From JANQPA01 sp964628385 (GTDB lineage Bacteria > Bacteroidota > Bacteroidia > Chitinophagales > Saprospiraceae), in the NCBI GenBank assembly GCA_964628385.1, contig CAZVOD010000047.1, positions 1 to 34,137 on the forward strand: a DNA stretch of 34,137 bases, in the 5' to 3' direction. The notes under the pieces are model-generated. The model was not told where the DNA came from, ran no database searches, and saw only the letters and a program-made list of their open reading frames with translations. The translations under genes were made by a program, and so were the position numbers. The stretch's first letter is position 1. Every line of letters starts with the position of its first letter. This document shows, piece by piece, positions 16,682 through 23,626 of this stretch.

Positions 16682-17146
16682 ATGGAACACTTGTCTTACG
16701 AAGAATCAAAAAAAAGAGTTGTATACGGTCTCGGTCTTTTAGCCGCCGTTACGCTTGTTGAAGTTTTTATATCGCTTTTGGCTAAAGGTTATGTTATTCC
16801 AGGATTAGAGAAATATGCATGGCTGCTTTATATAGCGGGATTAGGTCTGGTTATTTTATCTTTGTATAAAGCGTATTTCATTATTTATGAATTTATGCAC
16901 CTTAAGTACGAGGTAAAAAGCCTTGCAACAAGTATTCTGCTCCCCACCGTACTATTGATCTGGGCAATCATCGCTTTTATTCAGGAAGGTACGTCCTGGG
17001 GCCAAAGACGTGAATTGATCGAAAACAAAAATAAAAGTGTTGTACCCGCTGAAAGGCTGGATGACATTGAAGAAATTGAAGGTGCAGGCGCAGGTCAAGG
17101 TTCTTTGTATCCTCGCGATACTTACGAACTAAGGCTAGAAAGCTAA
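16682..17146 (+). CDS. Cytochrome c oxidase subunit IV-like membrane protein
   Basis: A 154-residue membrane protein with three helices (about 14-36, 46-66 and 78-100 from ATG 16682), matching the prokaryotic subunit IV family that usually ends Bacteroidota oxidase operons. The polar C-terminal tail (about 105-154) is acidic and includes LDDIEEIEG. An earlier in-frame start at 16607 would overlap the subunit III gene by 37 bases and add a peptide without family character, so ATG 16682 is chosen. A strong terminator follows. The role is structural or in assembly; no cofactor ligand is visible. Confidence 0.85.
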   Translation: MEHLSYEESKKRVVYGLGLLAAVTLVEVFISLLAKGYVIPGLEKYAWLLYIAGLGLVILSLYKAYFIIYEFMHLKYEVKSLATSILLPTVLLIWAIIAFIQEGTSWGQRRELIENKNKSVVPAERLDDIEEIEGAGAGQGSLYPRDTYELRLES

Positions 17147-17179
17147 TCTTCTGAGAAAAAATTGCTTTAGTATACCGTC

Positions 17180-17220
17180 AAAATGAGCCATTTCTAAACC
17201 TGAAATGGCTCATTTTTTTT
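17180..17220 (+). terminator. Intrinsic terminator after the oxidase structural genes
   Basis: Bases 17180-17194 and 17202-17216 form a perfect 15-base-pair stem with a 7-base loop, and T continues to 17220. It closes the ctaB-to-subunit IV transcript. Confidence 0.88.
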
Positions 17221-17284
17221 GAAGCCAGCCCTATCGAAACAAACGGTTTTGACCGTTGTTATAGATTTTGAAAATAATGAAAGA

Positions 17285-17926
17285 ATGAAAGGAAAAAAAC
17301 CGGTACAGGTAATTGTTTTGCTTGCTTTTTTAATTGTTATTCCACTGGGATCATGGTATTATCTGCAAATGGGGTTTGATTACCGTAAGGAGGCGCTTGA
17401 TCAATTAGAAGATCATGGGCATTTACCTGCCTTTGACTTCAATACAGTAGATGGTAAAATAAATGTAGCGGATAGTCTGGAAGGCAAAATGGTACTGGTT
17501 CATTTATTGAATACCCAGAATCAAGAGCTTACTCGTCAATACGGTGATATGATTAATCGCCTGACAAATCAATTTAAGAATACCAGCCGACTGGCAGTGG
17601 TAAGCCTTGGCGTGGATCCACAAAAAGATGACCAGGAAGCATTGATGAAATTTGCTGAAGAGTACGGATTAAAAGGTATGCCACACTATTACCTTATATC
17701 CCCGAGTTCAAGCGGTATAACTGACGTGGCAGAGCAATTGTACTTTCCGGAGCTGGATTATGATAATAGTGTATATTTCGCACTGGCAGATACTTCTAAA
17801 ACGGTTAAGAATCATTATAAAATAACAAACGAACAGTCTGTTAGAAATATGATCACTCATACGGCTATGTTCTTACCCAGACAGCCCAGAACCAAAATTA
17901 TCTTTAAAAGAGAAACAGAAAAATAA
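17285..17926 (+). CDS. SCO-like thioredoxin-fold protein without cysteine
   Basis: A 213-residue protein with an N-terminal membrane anchor (about 8-24) and a periplasmic thioredoxin-like fold of the SCO1/SenC type: FDFNTVDGKINVADSLEGK (50-68), the VSLGVDPQKDD strand-loop (106-116) and a C-terminal ITHTAMFLP (190-198) where SCO proteins keep their copper His. SCO proteins deliver copper to CuA through CxxxC and His. Here the CxxxC position (about 76-82, LNTQNQE) has none, and the whole protein contains no cysteine. It can therefore not carry copper or thiol chemistry in the usual way; a structural or targeting role in oxidase assembly is inferred. ATG 17285 is used; an upstream TTG (17219) lies in the terminator. 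The stop overlaps the next start by one base. Confidence 0.75.
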   Translation: MKGKKPVQVIVLLAFLIVIPLGSWYYLQMGFDYRKEALDQLEDHGHLPAFDFNTVDGKINVADSLEGKMVLVHLLNTQNQELTRQYGDMINRLTNQFKNTSRLAVVSLGVDPQKDDQEALMKFAEEYGLKGMPHYYLISPSSSGITDVAEQLYFPELDYDNSVYFALADTSKTVKNHYKITNEQSVRNMITHTAMFLPRQPRTKIIFKRETEK

Positions 17927-18495
17927 TGGAACAGAACTTACAGCTTGCAAAAAAGCTAAACGTCGCTGCATGGATTATTACAGTGGCCGTAATCGCTTTG
18001 GTGACACTGATGAGGTACGTAGATTTACCCGTAAATGTGGATTTGTGGTTTTTACCCCCTTTTCATGCTACTTTAAATGCACTGACTGCAGTGGTACTGG
18101 TTGTAGGGCTATATTTTATTAAGCAAAAGGATATGCAAAAGCATCAAAAAGCGATGTTTACTGCGCTTGCTTTGTCGGCCCTTTTCTTACTCTCTTATGT
18201 AGCTTACCATTTTACTGCACCACCAACCCTTTACGGTGACGCCAATCACGACGGCATCGTAGATGCAGCAGAAAAGGCAGCAGTAGGAGGTATGCGTACC
18301 TTCTATCTAGTCTTATTATTGACACATATTGCTCTTGCAGCTATTTCATTCCCATTTATTTTATTCACCTTCATCAGAGCTTATACCGGACAATTTGAAC
18401 GGCACAAAAAGATGTCCAAATGGGTTTGGCCAATTTGGTTCTACGTAGCCGTTACCGGCCCTGTTTGTTATTTTATGCTAATGCCGTATTACTGA
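17926..18495 (+). CDS. DUF420 (CtaM-like) oxidase assembly membrane protein with an EF-hand-like loop
   Basis: A 189-residue DUF420 protein with five membrane helices (about 12-30, 45-65, 77-97, 125-148 and 165-186). Conserved FHATLNAL (46-53), YHFTAPPTLYG (94-104) and LTHIALA (131-137) place it with YozB/CtaM, a family needed for A-type oxidase maturation in Firmicutes. Between helices three and four is DANHDGIVDAAE (105-116), which fits the 12-position EF-hand calcium loop DxNxDGxxxxxE. The usual family loop there is short and reads roughly GEG, so the extra ~15 residues look inserted. The start overlaps the SCO-like stop (TAATG), which points to translational coupling. Confidence 0.88.
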   Translation: MEQNLQLAKKLNVAAWIITVAVIALVTLMRYVDLPVNVDLWFLPPFHATLNALTAVVLVVGLYFIKQKDMQKHQKAMFTALALSALFLLSYVAYHFTAPPTLYGDANHDGIVDAAEKAAVGGMRTFYLVLLLTHIALAAISFPFILFTFIRAYTGQFERHKKMSKWVWPIWFYVAVTGPVCYFMLMPYY

Positions 18496-18501
18496 TCTAT
18501 A

Positions 18502-18578
18502 AGTACATGGATGATTCAAAAGGGCGGAGTCCTGTACTGCTAGTCAATTTACCTCAGCATTACAGTAAAAAATTGACT
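18502..18578 (+). promoter_or_regulatory. Two consecutive inverted repeats before the CPMC gene
   Basis: AGTACA plus GGA (18502-18511, one bulged T) pairs with TCC plus TGTACT (18530-18538). Directly after it AGTCAATTT (18542-18550) pairs with AAATTGACT (18570-18578). Neither is followed by a T-run. No TAnnTTTG box was found in this 127-base gap. They may be RNA structure or regulator sites; nothing else is visible here. Confidence 0.35.
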
Positions 18579-18622
18579 TAATGATTTGGAAAAGCTAACT
18601 TAGAATAAGAAAATATAAAAAT

Positions 18623-18895
18623 ATGATAAAAAATAAAAGTATAAAAGTAGCACTCCTGGCTACCATGATTTTGGCGCTTGTCTTAATCAGTTCCACTGAT
18701 ATTTGGGCACAGTGCCCAATGTGTAAAATGGCAGCAGAAAGTAACCTGAAAAATGGAGGAGATGCAGGTAAAGGGCTTAACGCCGGGATTCTATATCTAC
18801 TGGCTACTCCTTACCTGATCATAGGAACGATCGGCTTCCTTTGGTGGAGAAATAATAAAGCCAAAAAAGAAGCAGAGCAAGAAGAACTGGTATAA
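18623..18895 (+). CDS. Small CPMC-motif membrane protein, probable oxidase assembly partner
   Basis: A 90-residue protein with an N-terminal signal sequence (about 8-29, cleavage probably near WAQ) followed at once by CPMCKM (31-36), a short polar region, one membrane helix (about 55-74, LLATPYLIIGTIGFLWW) and a Lys/Glu-rich tail. The mature N-terminus would expose two Cys and two Met to the periplasm, a plausible Cu(I)-binding site, as inference. It follows the DUF420 gene on the same strand and is closed by a strong terminator. No family name is recognised. Its small size, clear topology and position support a real gene. Confidence 0.75.
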   Translation: MIKNKSIKVALLATMILALVLISSTDIWAQCPMCKMAAESNLKNGGDAGKGLNAGILYLLATPYLIIGTIGFLWWRNNKAKKEAEQEELV

Positions 18896-18926
18896 GAATA
18901 AGCTAATATTCATGCCTTTTTTATAA

Positions 18927-18961
18927 AAAAAGCCCATTCGTTAGAAGCGAATGGGCTTTTT
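18927..18961. terminator. Bidirectional intrinsic terminator
   Basis: AAAAAGCCCATTCG (18927-18940) and its exact reverse complement (18948-18961) enclose a 7-base loop. The A-run and T-run on the two sides let it work for the plus-strand CPMC gene and the minus-strand carboxypeptidase gene that converge here. Confidence 0.9.
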
Positions 18962-18982
18962 GTATGTATTTACCGCTTTGGT

Positions 18983-20470
18983 TTACAAATCATATATTTC
19001 ACCAAATTTCTTTTCAGCATAATCCATAAAATATTTTACGCTAAGCTGTTCTCCGGTTATATGAGTACACAATTCTTTTGCGCTATATTTTTTACCGTGT
19101 TGATGAATGTTTTGCTGTAGCCATTCCAATAATGGTTGGTTATTACCCTTTCTTATTGCTGCATCAAGACCTTTGATGTCTTTACCGGCCTGGTGAAAGA
19201 ACTGAGCGGCATAAAAGCTTCCCAGGGAGTAAGTAGGAAAATAGCCGATGCTGCCGTGTGCCCAATGAATATCCTGCAGGCAACCCTGATTATCATCCGG
19301 CACATCCACATCGAGGTATTCCTTATACTTGGCATTCCAGGCATCCTTTAGATCATCTACTTTCAGGGAGTTTTCCATTAATGCCTTTTCCAGCTCAAAC
19401 CGGATCAGAATATGCAAATGGTAGTGTAGCTCATCAGATTCAATTCTGATTAGGGAAGGCTCTATTTTGTTAATGCCTTTATAAAATTGCTCTAGTGATA
19501 CATCCATTAATTGTTCAGGAAACCGGGCTTGTAGTTTTGGATAATGGGCCGTCCAATAATCTATACTACGGCCTACATTATTTTCCCACAACCTCGATTG
19601 TGACTCGTGAATACTTAGGGAAACAGCTCGGCCAAGTGGTAGGCCAAAGTTGTCGGCATTGAGTCCCTGTTCATACAAAGCATGTCCTCCCTCGTGGATA
19701 CAACTCCATGCCATTGTCTCCAGGTTTTGCTCATCAACCCTGGTGGTTATGCGTACATCATTGGGGTTAAAAGAGATAGTAAATGGATGAGGAGAAACAT
19801 CCTGTCTGCCTCTTTCGAAATCATAACCCATATTTTCGAGCAGCTCCAACCCCCAGTCCCATTGCAATTGATAAGGATAATGCTGGTATAAAAAACTGTT
19901 TTCTACAGGCGCTTTTTTTCTGATTTTAGAGGTAAGTACAACCAGCTTTTCTCTAATATCTGCAAAGAGCTCTACCAACTCTTTAGTCTTGGCTCCGGGC
20001 TCGTAATATTCAAGCATAGCATCATAAGCGTGATCTTCGTAACCCAACTTTTCAGCTTCCTCTTTTTTTAACGCTATCATTTCAGCCAATGCAGGCTTGA
20101 ATACCTCAAAGTCATTTTTTTCCCGGGCCTCCCGCCAGGCATGATACCCTTTGGACGTCGCATTGGAACGCTTGATGATAAAAGCTTTATCCAGTTTTTT
20201 ATCTCTATTGTAATCCTTTGCTACTAACTCAACGTTACGGCGCTCATCTTCAGAGAGCTTATCGTTGGCTTGCAACTCCTCCAGAAGTTTTCCAAATTTT
20301 TCGTCAGTAGCCATGTCATAAGCCATTCCGGAAAGGGTAGCCACTTGCTGCGAACGAGCAGCCGCTCCGTGCCTAGGTAGAAATACTTCTTTATCCCAGT
20401 GTAAAAGCGCAATGGATGTTTCCAGGTTGGCAAGCTTTTGTAAATGTTCTACAAAGTTTGTGTAAGCCAT
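18983..20470 (-). CDS. M32 family metallocarboxypeptidase (carboxypeptidase Taq)
   Basis: A zinc carboxypeptidase that trims residues from the C-termini of peptides, probably in the cytoplasm, as no signal peptide is seen. The 495 residues are of family length and mostly helical. Zinc ligands are in HEGGH (His259, Glu260 catalytic, His263), with Glu289 of the following HES (288-290) as third ligand. The family signatures DVRITTRVDE (238-247) and the WAHGSIGYFPTYSLG stretch near 400-415 are also present. The first ATG at 20470 overlaps the stop of the upstream DUF423 gene by one base, so the two are co-transcribed. Confidence 0.95.
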   Translation of the reverse strand: MAYTNFVEHLQKLANLETSIALLHWDKEVFLPRHGAAARSQQVATLSGMAYDMATDEKFGKLLEELQANDKLSEDERRNVELVAKDYNRDKKLDKAFIIKRSNATSKGYHAWREAREKNDFEVFKPALAEMIALKKEEAEKLGYEDHAYDAMLEYYEPGAKTKELVELFADIREKLVVLTSKIRKKAPVENSFLYQHYPYQLQWDWGLELLENMGYDFERGRQDVSPHPFTISFNPNDVRITTRVDEQNLETMAWSCIHEGGHALYEQGLNADNFGLPLGRAVSLSIHESQSRLWENNVGRSIDYWTAHYPKLQARFPEQLMDVSLEQFYKGINKIEPSLIRIESDELHYHLHILIRFELEKALMENSLKVDDLKDAWNAKYKEYLDVDVPDDNQGCLQDIHWAHGSIGYFPTYSLGSFYAAQFFHQAGKDIKGLDAAIRKGNNQPLLEWLQQNIHQHGKKYSAKELCTHITGEQLSVKYFMDYAEKKFGEIYDL

Positions 20471-20874
20471 TAATTAATTTTTTTTCTTTCGTTTTCTTGA
20501 TAAGTAGAGGCCAATAAAAAGCCCCAGCCTAATATGAACAGGGTTCCTCCAAGAGGAGTTACCGGTCCAAGCCAGGAAAGTGAAATTCCAAGTGCTTCCT
20601 GTATGGCTAGCAAGTATAATGAGCCTGAAAACAGGATGATTCCCAAGCTGAAAAGCCAGCCAGCAATTCTCAAACGTGATTTTTTGCCGTAATGAAGAAG
20701 CAATGCTACCAGCAAAATAGCGAAGCTATGGTAAAAGTGATAACGAACTCCGGTATCAAAAGTCTCTAATTGCTCAACTGTCAAGAACTCTTCAAGCGTA
20801 TGTGCACCAAAAGCTCCCAGGATTACAGCTGCCCCCGCAAAAATACTGCCGGCCCGTAAAAAAGATTTTCTCAT
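20470..20874 (-). CDS. DUF423 small membrane protein
   Basis: A 134-residue protein with four membrane helices. Recognisable DUF423 features are LGAFGAHTLEEFL (19-31), the YHFYHSFAILL run (45-55) and VTPLGGTLFILGW near residues 105-117. The biochemical role of the family is unknown. It is the first gene of a two-gene minus-strand unit with the M32 carboxypeptidase, with a TAATG overlap. The 106 bases between it and the divergent gene at 21011 show no convincing TAnnTTTG box on either strand. Confidence 0.88.
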   Translation of the reverse strand: MRKSFLRAGSIFAGAAVILGAFGAHTLEEFLTVEQLETFDTGVRYHFYHSFAILLVALLLHYGKKSRLRIAGWLFSLGIILFSGSLYLLAIQEALGISLSWLGPVTPLGGTLFILGWGFLLASTYQENERKKIN

Positions 20875-21010
20875 AAGTGTGGTTTGTCAGAATTGGAGTT
20901 TTCGAGCCTTCCCATAAATTTCGCTGCTGCGATTTAACAATTTGAATCGATTTTGCTTTTCACTTTTACAAGGGTAAGCCTTGATCATTGAAACATCCAA
21001 ATATAATACA

Positions 21011-23413
21011 ATGCGTGATATTTTCGTAAAGCTTCTACTACCCGTTGCAGTGCTGCTGATTGTTTTGGGTATTGTCTTCTTTTGGCCCCCAAAGCCAGAG
21101 TATAAGATACTCCGTAACTTACCCGTCTATAACACGGAAATTGTGAAGTTTCCCGCTCATCAATCAAAAAAGTTAGCAGCGGCTCATTTTCCTTTCCAGC
21201 CTTCTGAAGAGGATGTAGGAATAATAAAATTATGCCTGGAAGCCTGGCAAAATAATGGCCTCCTTGTTGATAGCACAGCCATGATGGCCATAAATGCAGC
21301 CGATCGCTCCGAAAAACTATTTGCTTTTTTTTGTAAAAACTATCAGAATAATGCTGGCGTTTGGCATCAATTGATTCCATCAACCGCAAAAGATAGCAAT
21401 AGAATAGATAATACTTACTTTTGGCATTACCTCGATGAAGAAGGGCCCTCTTTCTTTATTTATCAGGCCAATGGAATCGTCTGTATTAGTCGATCTCTCC
21501 GTCACTTGGAGCGCACTTACGATACCAATAAAAATAAAGCCACCTACTGGCAAGGCTTGCTTTCCCAGCAGAATATACCCTCTTATGAGCATCCGTTTGA
21601 AGTATTTCTTGGACCCTACTACGACGCTAATGATCTATTGCTCGATAAACTTACCCACTTTAAACTAACCCTAAATAATGACTTTATCAGCCTCGAAGGG
21701 AACAGCGCTGATCAGGCAGTGCAGAAAACCGGGCAGCGTATTGAGTTGGATCGGCTGGTCAGTATTATTCCCGACCGGATAGAGCTGCTGGACATCGCCC
21801 ATAAAAAAATTGCAGCAACCAACGCTTCGCGACTTAGCTTCTGGAAAAATAATACGCTGCCTTTGCTTTCGGGAGAAATGGCTTATGCCGAGGAGAAGCA
21901 GGGCCAGGTACGCTATGCCGTCTTTGAAGTAAATGATACCGAAAAAATGCGCAACGCAATAGCTGTTTTATCCGAACAACAAGGCTTACTTTACGAAGAT
22001 ACTTACCGCTCCTATGATATTCGTCAGCCAAGAGTGGAACAAATCATTACTGCTTTTTGGCCGGAAGCATATCCAGAAATTCGCAATCCATTTCTTTTTT
22101 TGATGGATGGATACCTGGTAGCTTGTAATGAGCTGGAGTACAGTCGCCTATGGATTGATTATTTTATTGCGCAAAAAAATATTCTCAGTGCTCCCGGCTT
22201 TTTCGATTATTGGATATTGGCCGATCGGGAAATTTCCAGATTATTACTGTGGAGGCTTTCCCACACCCCAGCTTTTAATCCCATTAGTGGTCATTGGTAC
22301 GAGCGCTTTTGGGAAAAAGAAAGCAAAGGTATGATCACCTGGTCTGCGGATTCCCCTACTGGTAAATTTCAGGGCTTACTGAATTACGAACCGGAGCAGT
22401 CTACCTCAACTGCTATCGACTGGAAGCAGCTGGTTGGCCAAAAAATAATAGCCGGACCTTTTTTGGTCCGAGAAGAAGGGGAGCAACCGATTATTCTCAT
22501 TCAAACTGCTGATAATTTCTTTCATAGCTTCACTTTAAATGGGAAAAAAAAGTGGTATTCAAAAATGGGAGCTGCCATTAACGTGAAGCCGGTACAGGCA
22601 TCCTGGGAAGGTAAATGGTGTATTGCCGTAGCCGATCGCAATTTTCTAAGCATACTAGATAAAGAGGGGCTACTGTTGGCCCGGTGGTCCCTGGAAGAGG
22701 AAATTAGTGCTGTGGAGGCCGTCAATTTTGGAGAACTCACCGATCCGCATTTTATCATATCAACTTCTCAACAAGATATTTTTATCTACAATCGCCTCAA
22801 AGCGCCATTGCTACCGTTTAATCCTCTTGCTGGCGTTGAAAGTCCGGGGCGGGTAGCTCACTGGGTTACGAAAGATCAGGATCTATTTATTTGGAAAAAT
22901 AAGGAAGAACGTATTCAGATTTATAATCGCCTGGGCCAATTGGAACAACAAACAACCTATCCAGTACTGGAATTTAAAGTAACCGAAGATAATAGCCGCC
23001 TTTATGCTGTTTTTAAAAATGGTGCCGTCGGATATTGGGATCAGAATTTGGTTTACAGTCGGTTGTTCAACGTTCAGTCACCAGAGGGAGTAGCCTGGTG
23101 GGCCAGGTCCGGACAGCTGCAGCTTGTTACTGCCAATACCCGGCAGTTGAATTGGTTGTCTGAGCAGCAACAAGCGTTTGAATTACCACCTGTTGAAGCT
23201 GTTGGTCCCATGAGCCTGCAGCCCTTCAAGAACAAATGGTACCTGAGTCTGCTGGACAAGGGGAAGGATCAGATCAGGGTATGGAACAACGCAGGAGAAG
23301 TTGTTGGGGAAGGACCTTTTCCAGCTCATCAGGGCCGCCTGTTAGTAAACCAGGGGCGGCTTTTTCTGTTGACTATCTTTGATGAAGAACTTACACTGTA
23401 TCGATTAATATGA
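21011..23413 (+). CDS. Unrecognised membrane-anchored protein with a probable beta-propeller
   Basis: An 800-residue protein of no family I can name. It has one N-terminal membrane helix (about 6-24), then a globular region of about 430 residues. The C-terminal ~330 residues are made of short beta-strand units with phrases such as FHSFTLNGKKKWY, LSILDKEGLLLARW, IQIYNRLGQLEQ and IRVWNNAGEVVGEG. These recur about every 40-60 residues and resemble WD- or PQQ-like propeller blades. The first ATG is 21011; an in-frame TTG at 20981 would only add ten polar residues. With the helix at the N-terminus the bulk should lie in the periplasm. It is flanked by a divergent DUF423 gene and a terminator. Similar large proteins of unknown function are, from memory, found in other Cytophagales. 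Confidence 0.8.
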   Translation: MRDIFVKLLLPVAVLLIVLGIVFFWPPKPEYKILRNLPVYNTEIVKFPAHQSKKLAAAHFPFQPSEEDVGIIKLCLEAWQNNGLLVDSTAMMAINAADRSEKLFAFFCKNYQNNAGVWHQLIPSTAKDSNRIDNTYFWHYLDEEGPSFFIYQANGIVCISRSLRHLERTYDTNKNKATYWQGLLSQQNIPSYEHPFEVFLGPYYDANDLLLDKLTHFKLTLNNDFISLEGNSADQAVQKTGQRIELDRLVSIIPDRIELLDIAHKKIAATNASRLSFWKNNTLPLLSGEMAYAEEKQGQVRYAVFEVNDTEKMRNAIAVLSEQQGLLYEDTYRSYDIRQPRVEQIITAFWPEAYPEIRNPFLFLMDGYLVACNELEYSRLWIDYFIAQKNILSAPGFFDYWILADREISRLLLWRLSHTPAFNPISGHWYERFWEKESKGMITWSADSPTGKFQGLLNYEPEQSTSTAIDWKQLVGQKIIAGPFLVREEGEQPIILIQTADNFFHSFTLNGKKKWYSKMGAAINVKPVQASWEGKWCIAVADRNFLSILDKEGLLLARWSLEEEISAVEAVNFGELTDPHFIISTSQQDIFIYNRLKAPLLPFNPLAGVESPGRVAHWVTKDQDLFIWKNKEERIQIYNRLGQLEQQTTYPVLEFKVTEDNSRLYAVFKNGAVGYWDQNLVYSRLFNVQSPEGVAWWARSGQLQLVTANTRQLNWLSEQQQAFELPPVEAVGPMSLQPFKNKWYLSLLDKGKDQIRVWNNAGEVVGEGPFPAHQGRLLVNQGRLFLLTIFDEELTLYRLI

Positions 23414-23453
23414 AATGCCCCAGAGTAATAGCGTCAGAAACTAACTTATTTTA

Positions 23454-23483
23454 TGAAGCATATTTCAGTTGCTTCAATTTTTA
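23454..23483 (+). terminator. Intrinsic terminator after the propeller protein gene
   Basis: TGAAGCA (23454-23460) and TGCTTCA (23470-23476) form a 7-base-pair stem with a 9-base loop, followed by a T-rich tract broken once by AC. It sits 40 bases after the stop. The remaining ~140 bases up to the peptidase gene show no convincing promoter match. Confidence 0.55.
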
Positions 23484-23626
23484 CTTTTTATTTTAGCAAC
23501 TATAATTTATGCGATAAAATTTTTAATTGAGTTGATGCTAAATAGATGACAAAATCTTACAACCTGCATCGCTTCACGGTTTTATTTTAGTATCTCAGGT
23601 ACTGAACAATAAAAGACTTAGTAATT

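Noticed and set aside
17219..17284. In-frame TTG start for the SCO-like gene
   Set aside because: The codon lies in the T-run of the preceding terminator, so mRNA from upstream would not include it efficiently; ATG 17285 leads directly into the membrane anchor.
20981..21010. TTG start for the propeller protein
   Set aside because: ATG 21011 is immediately followed by a positively charged start and membrane helix, the expected layout.
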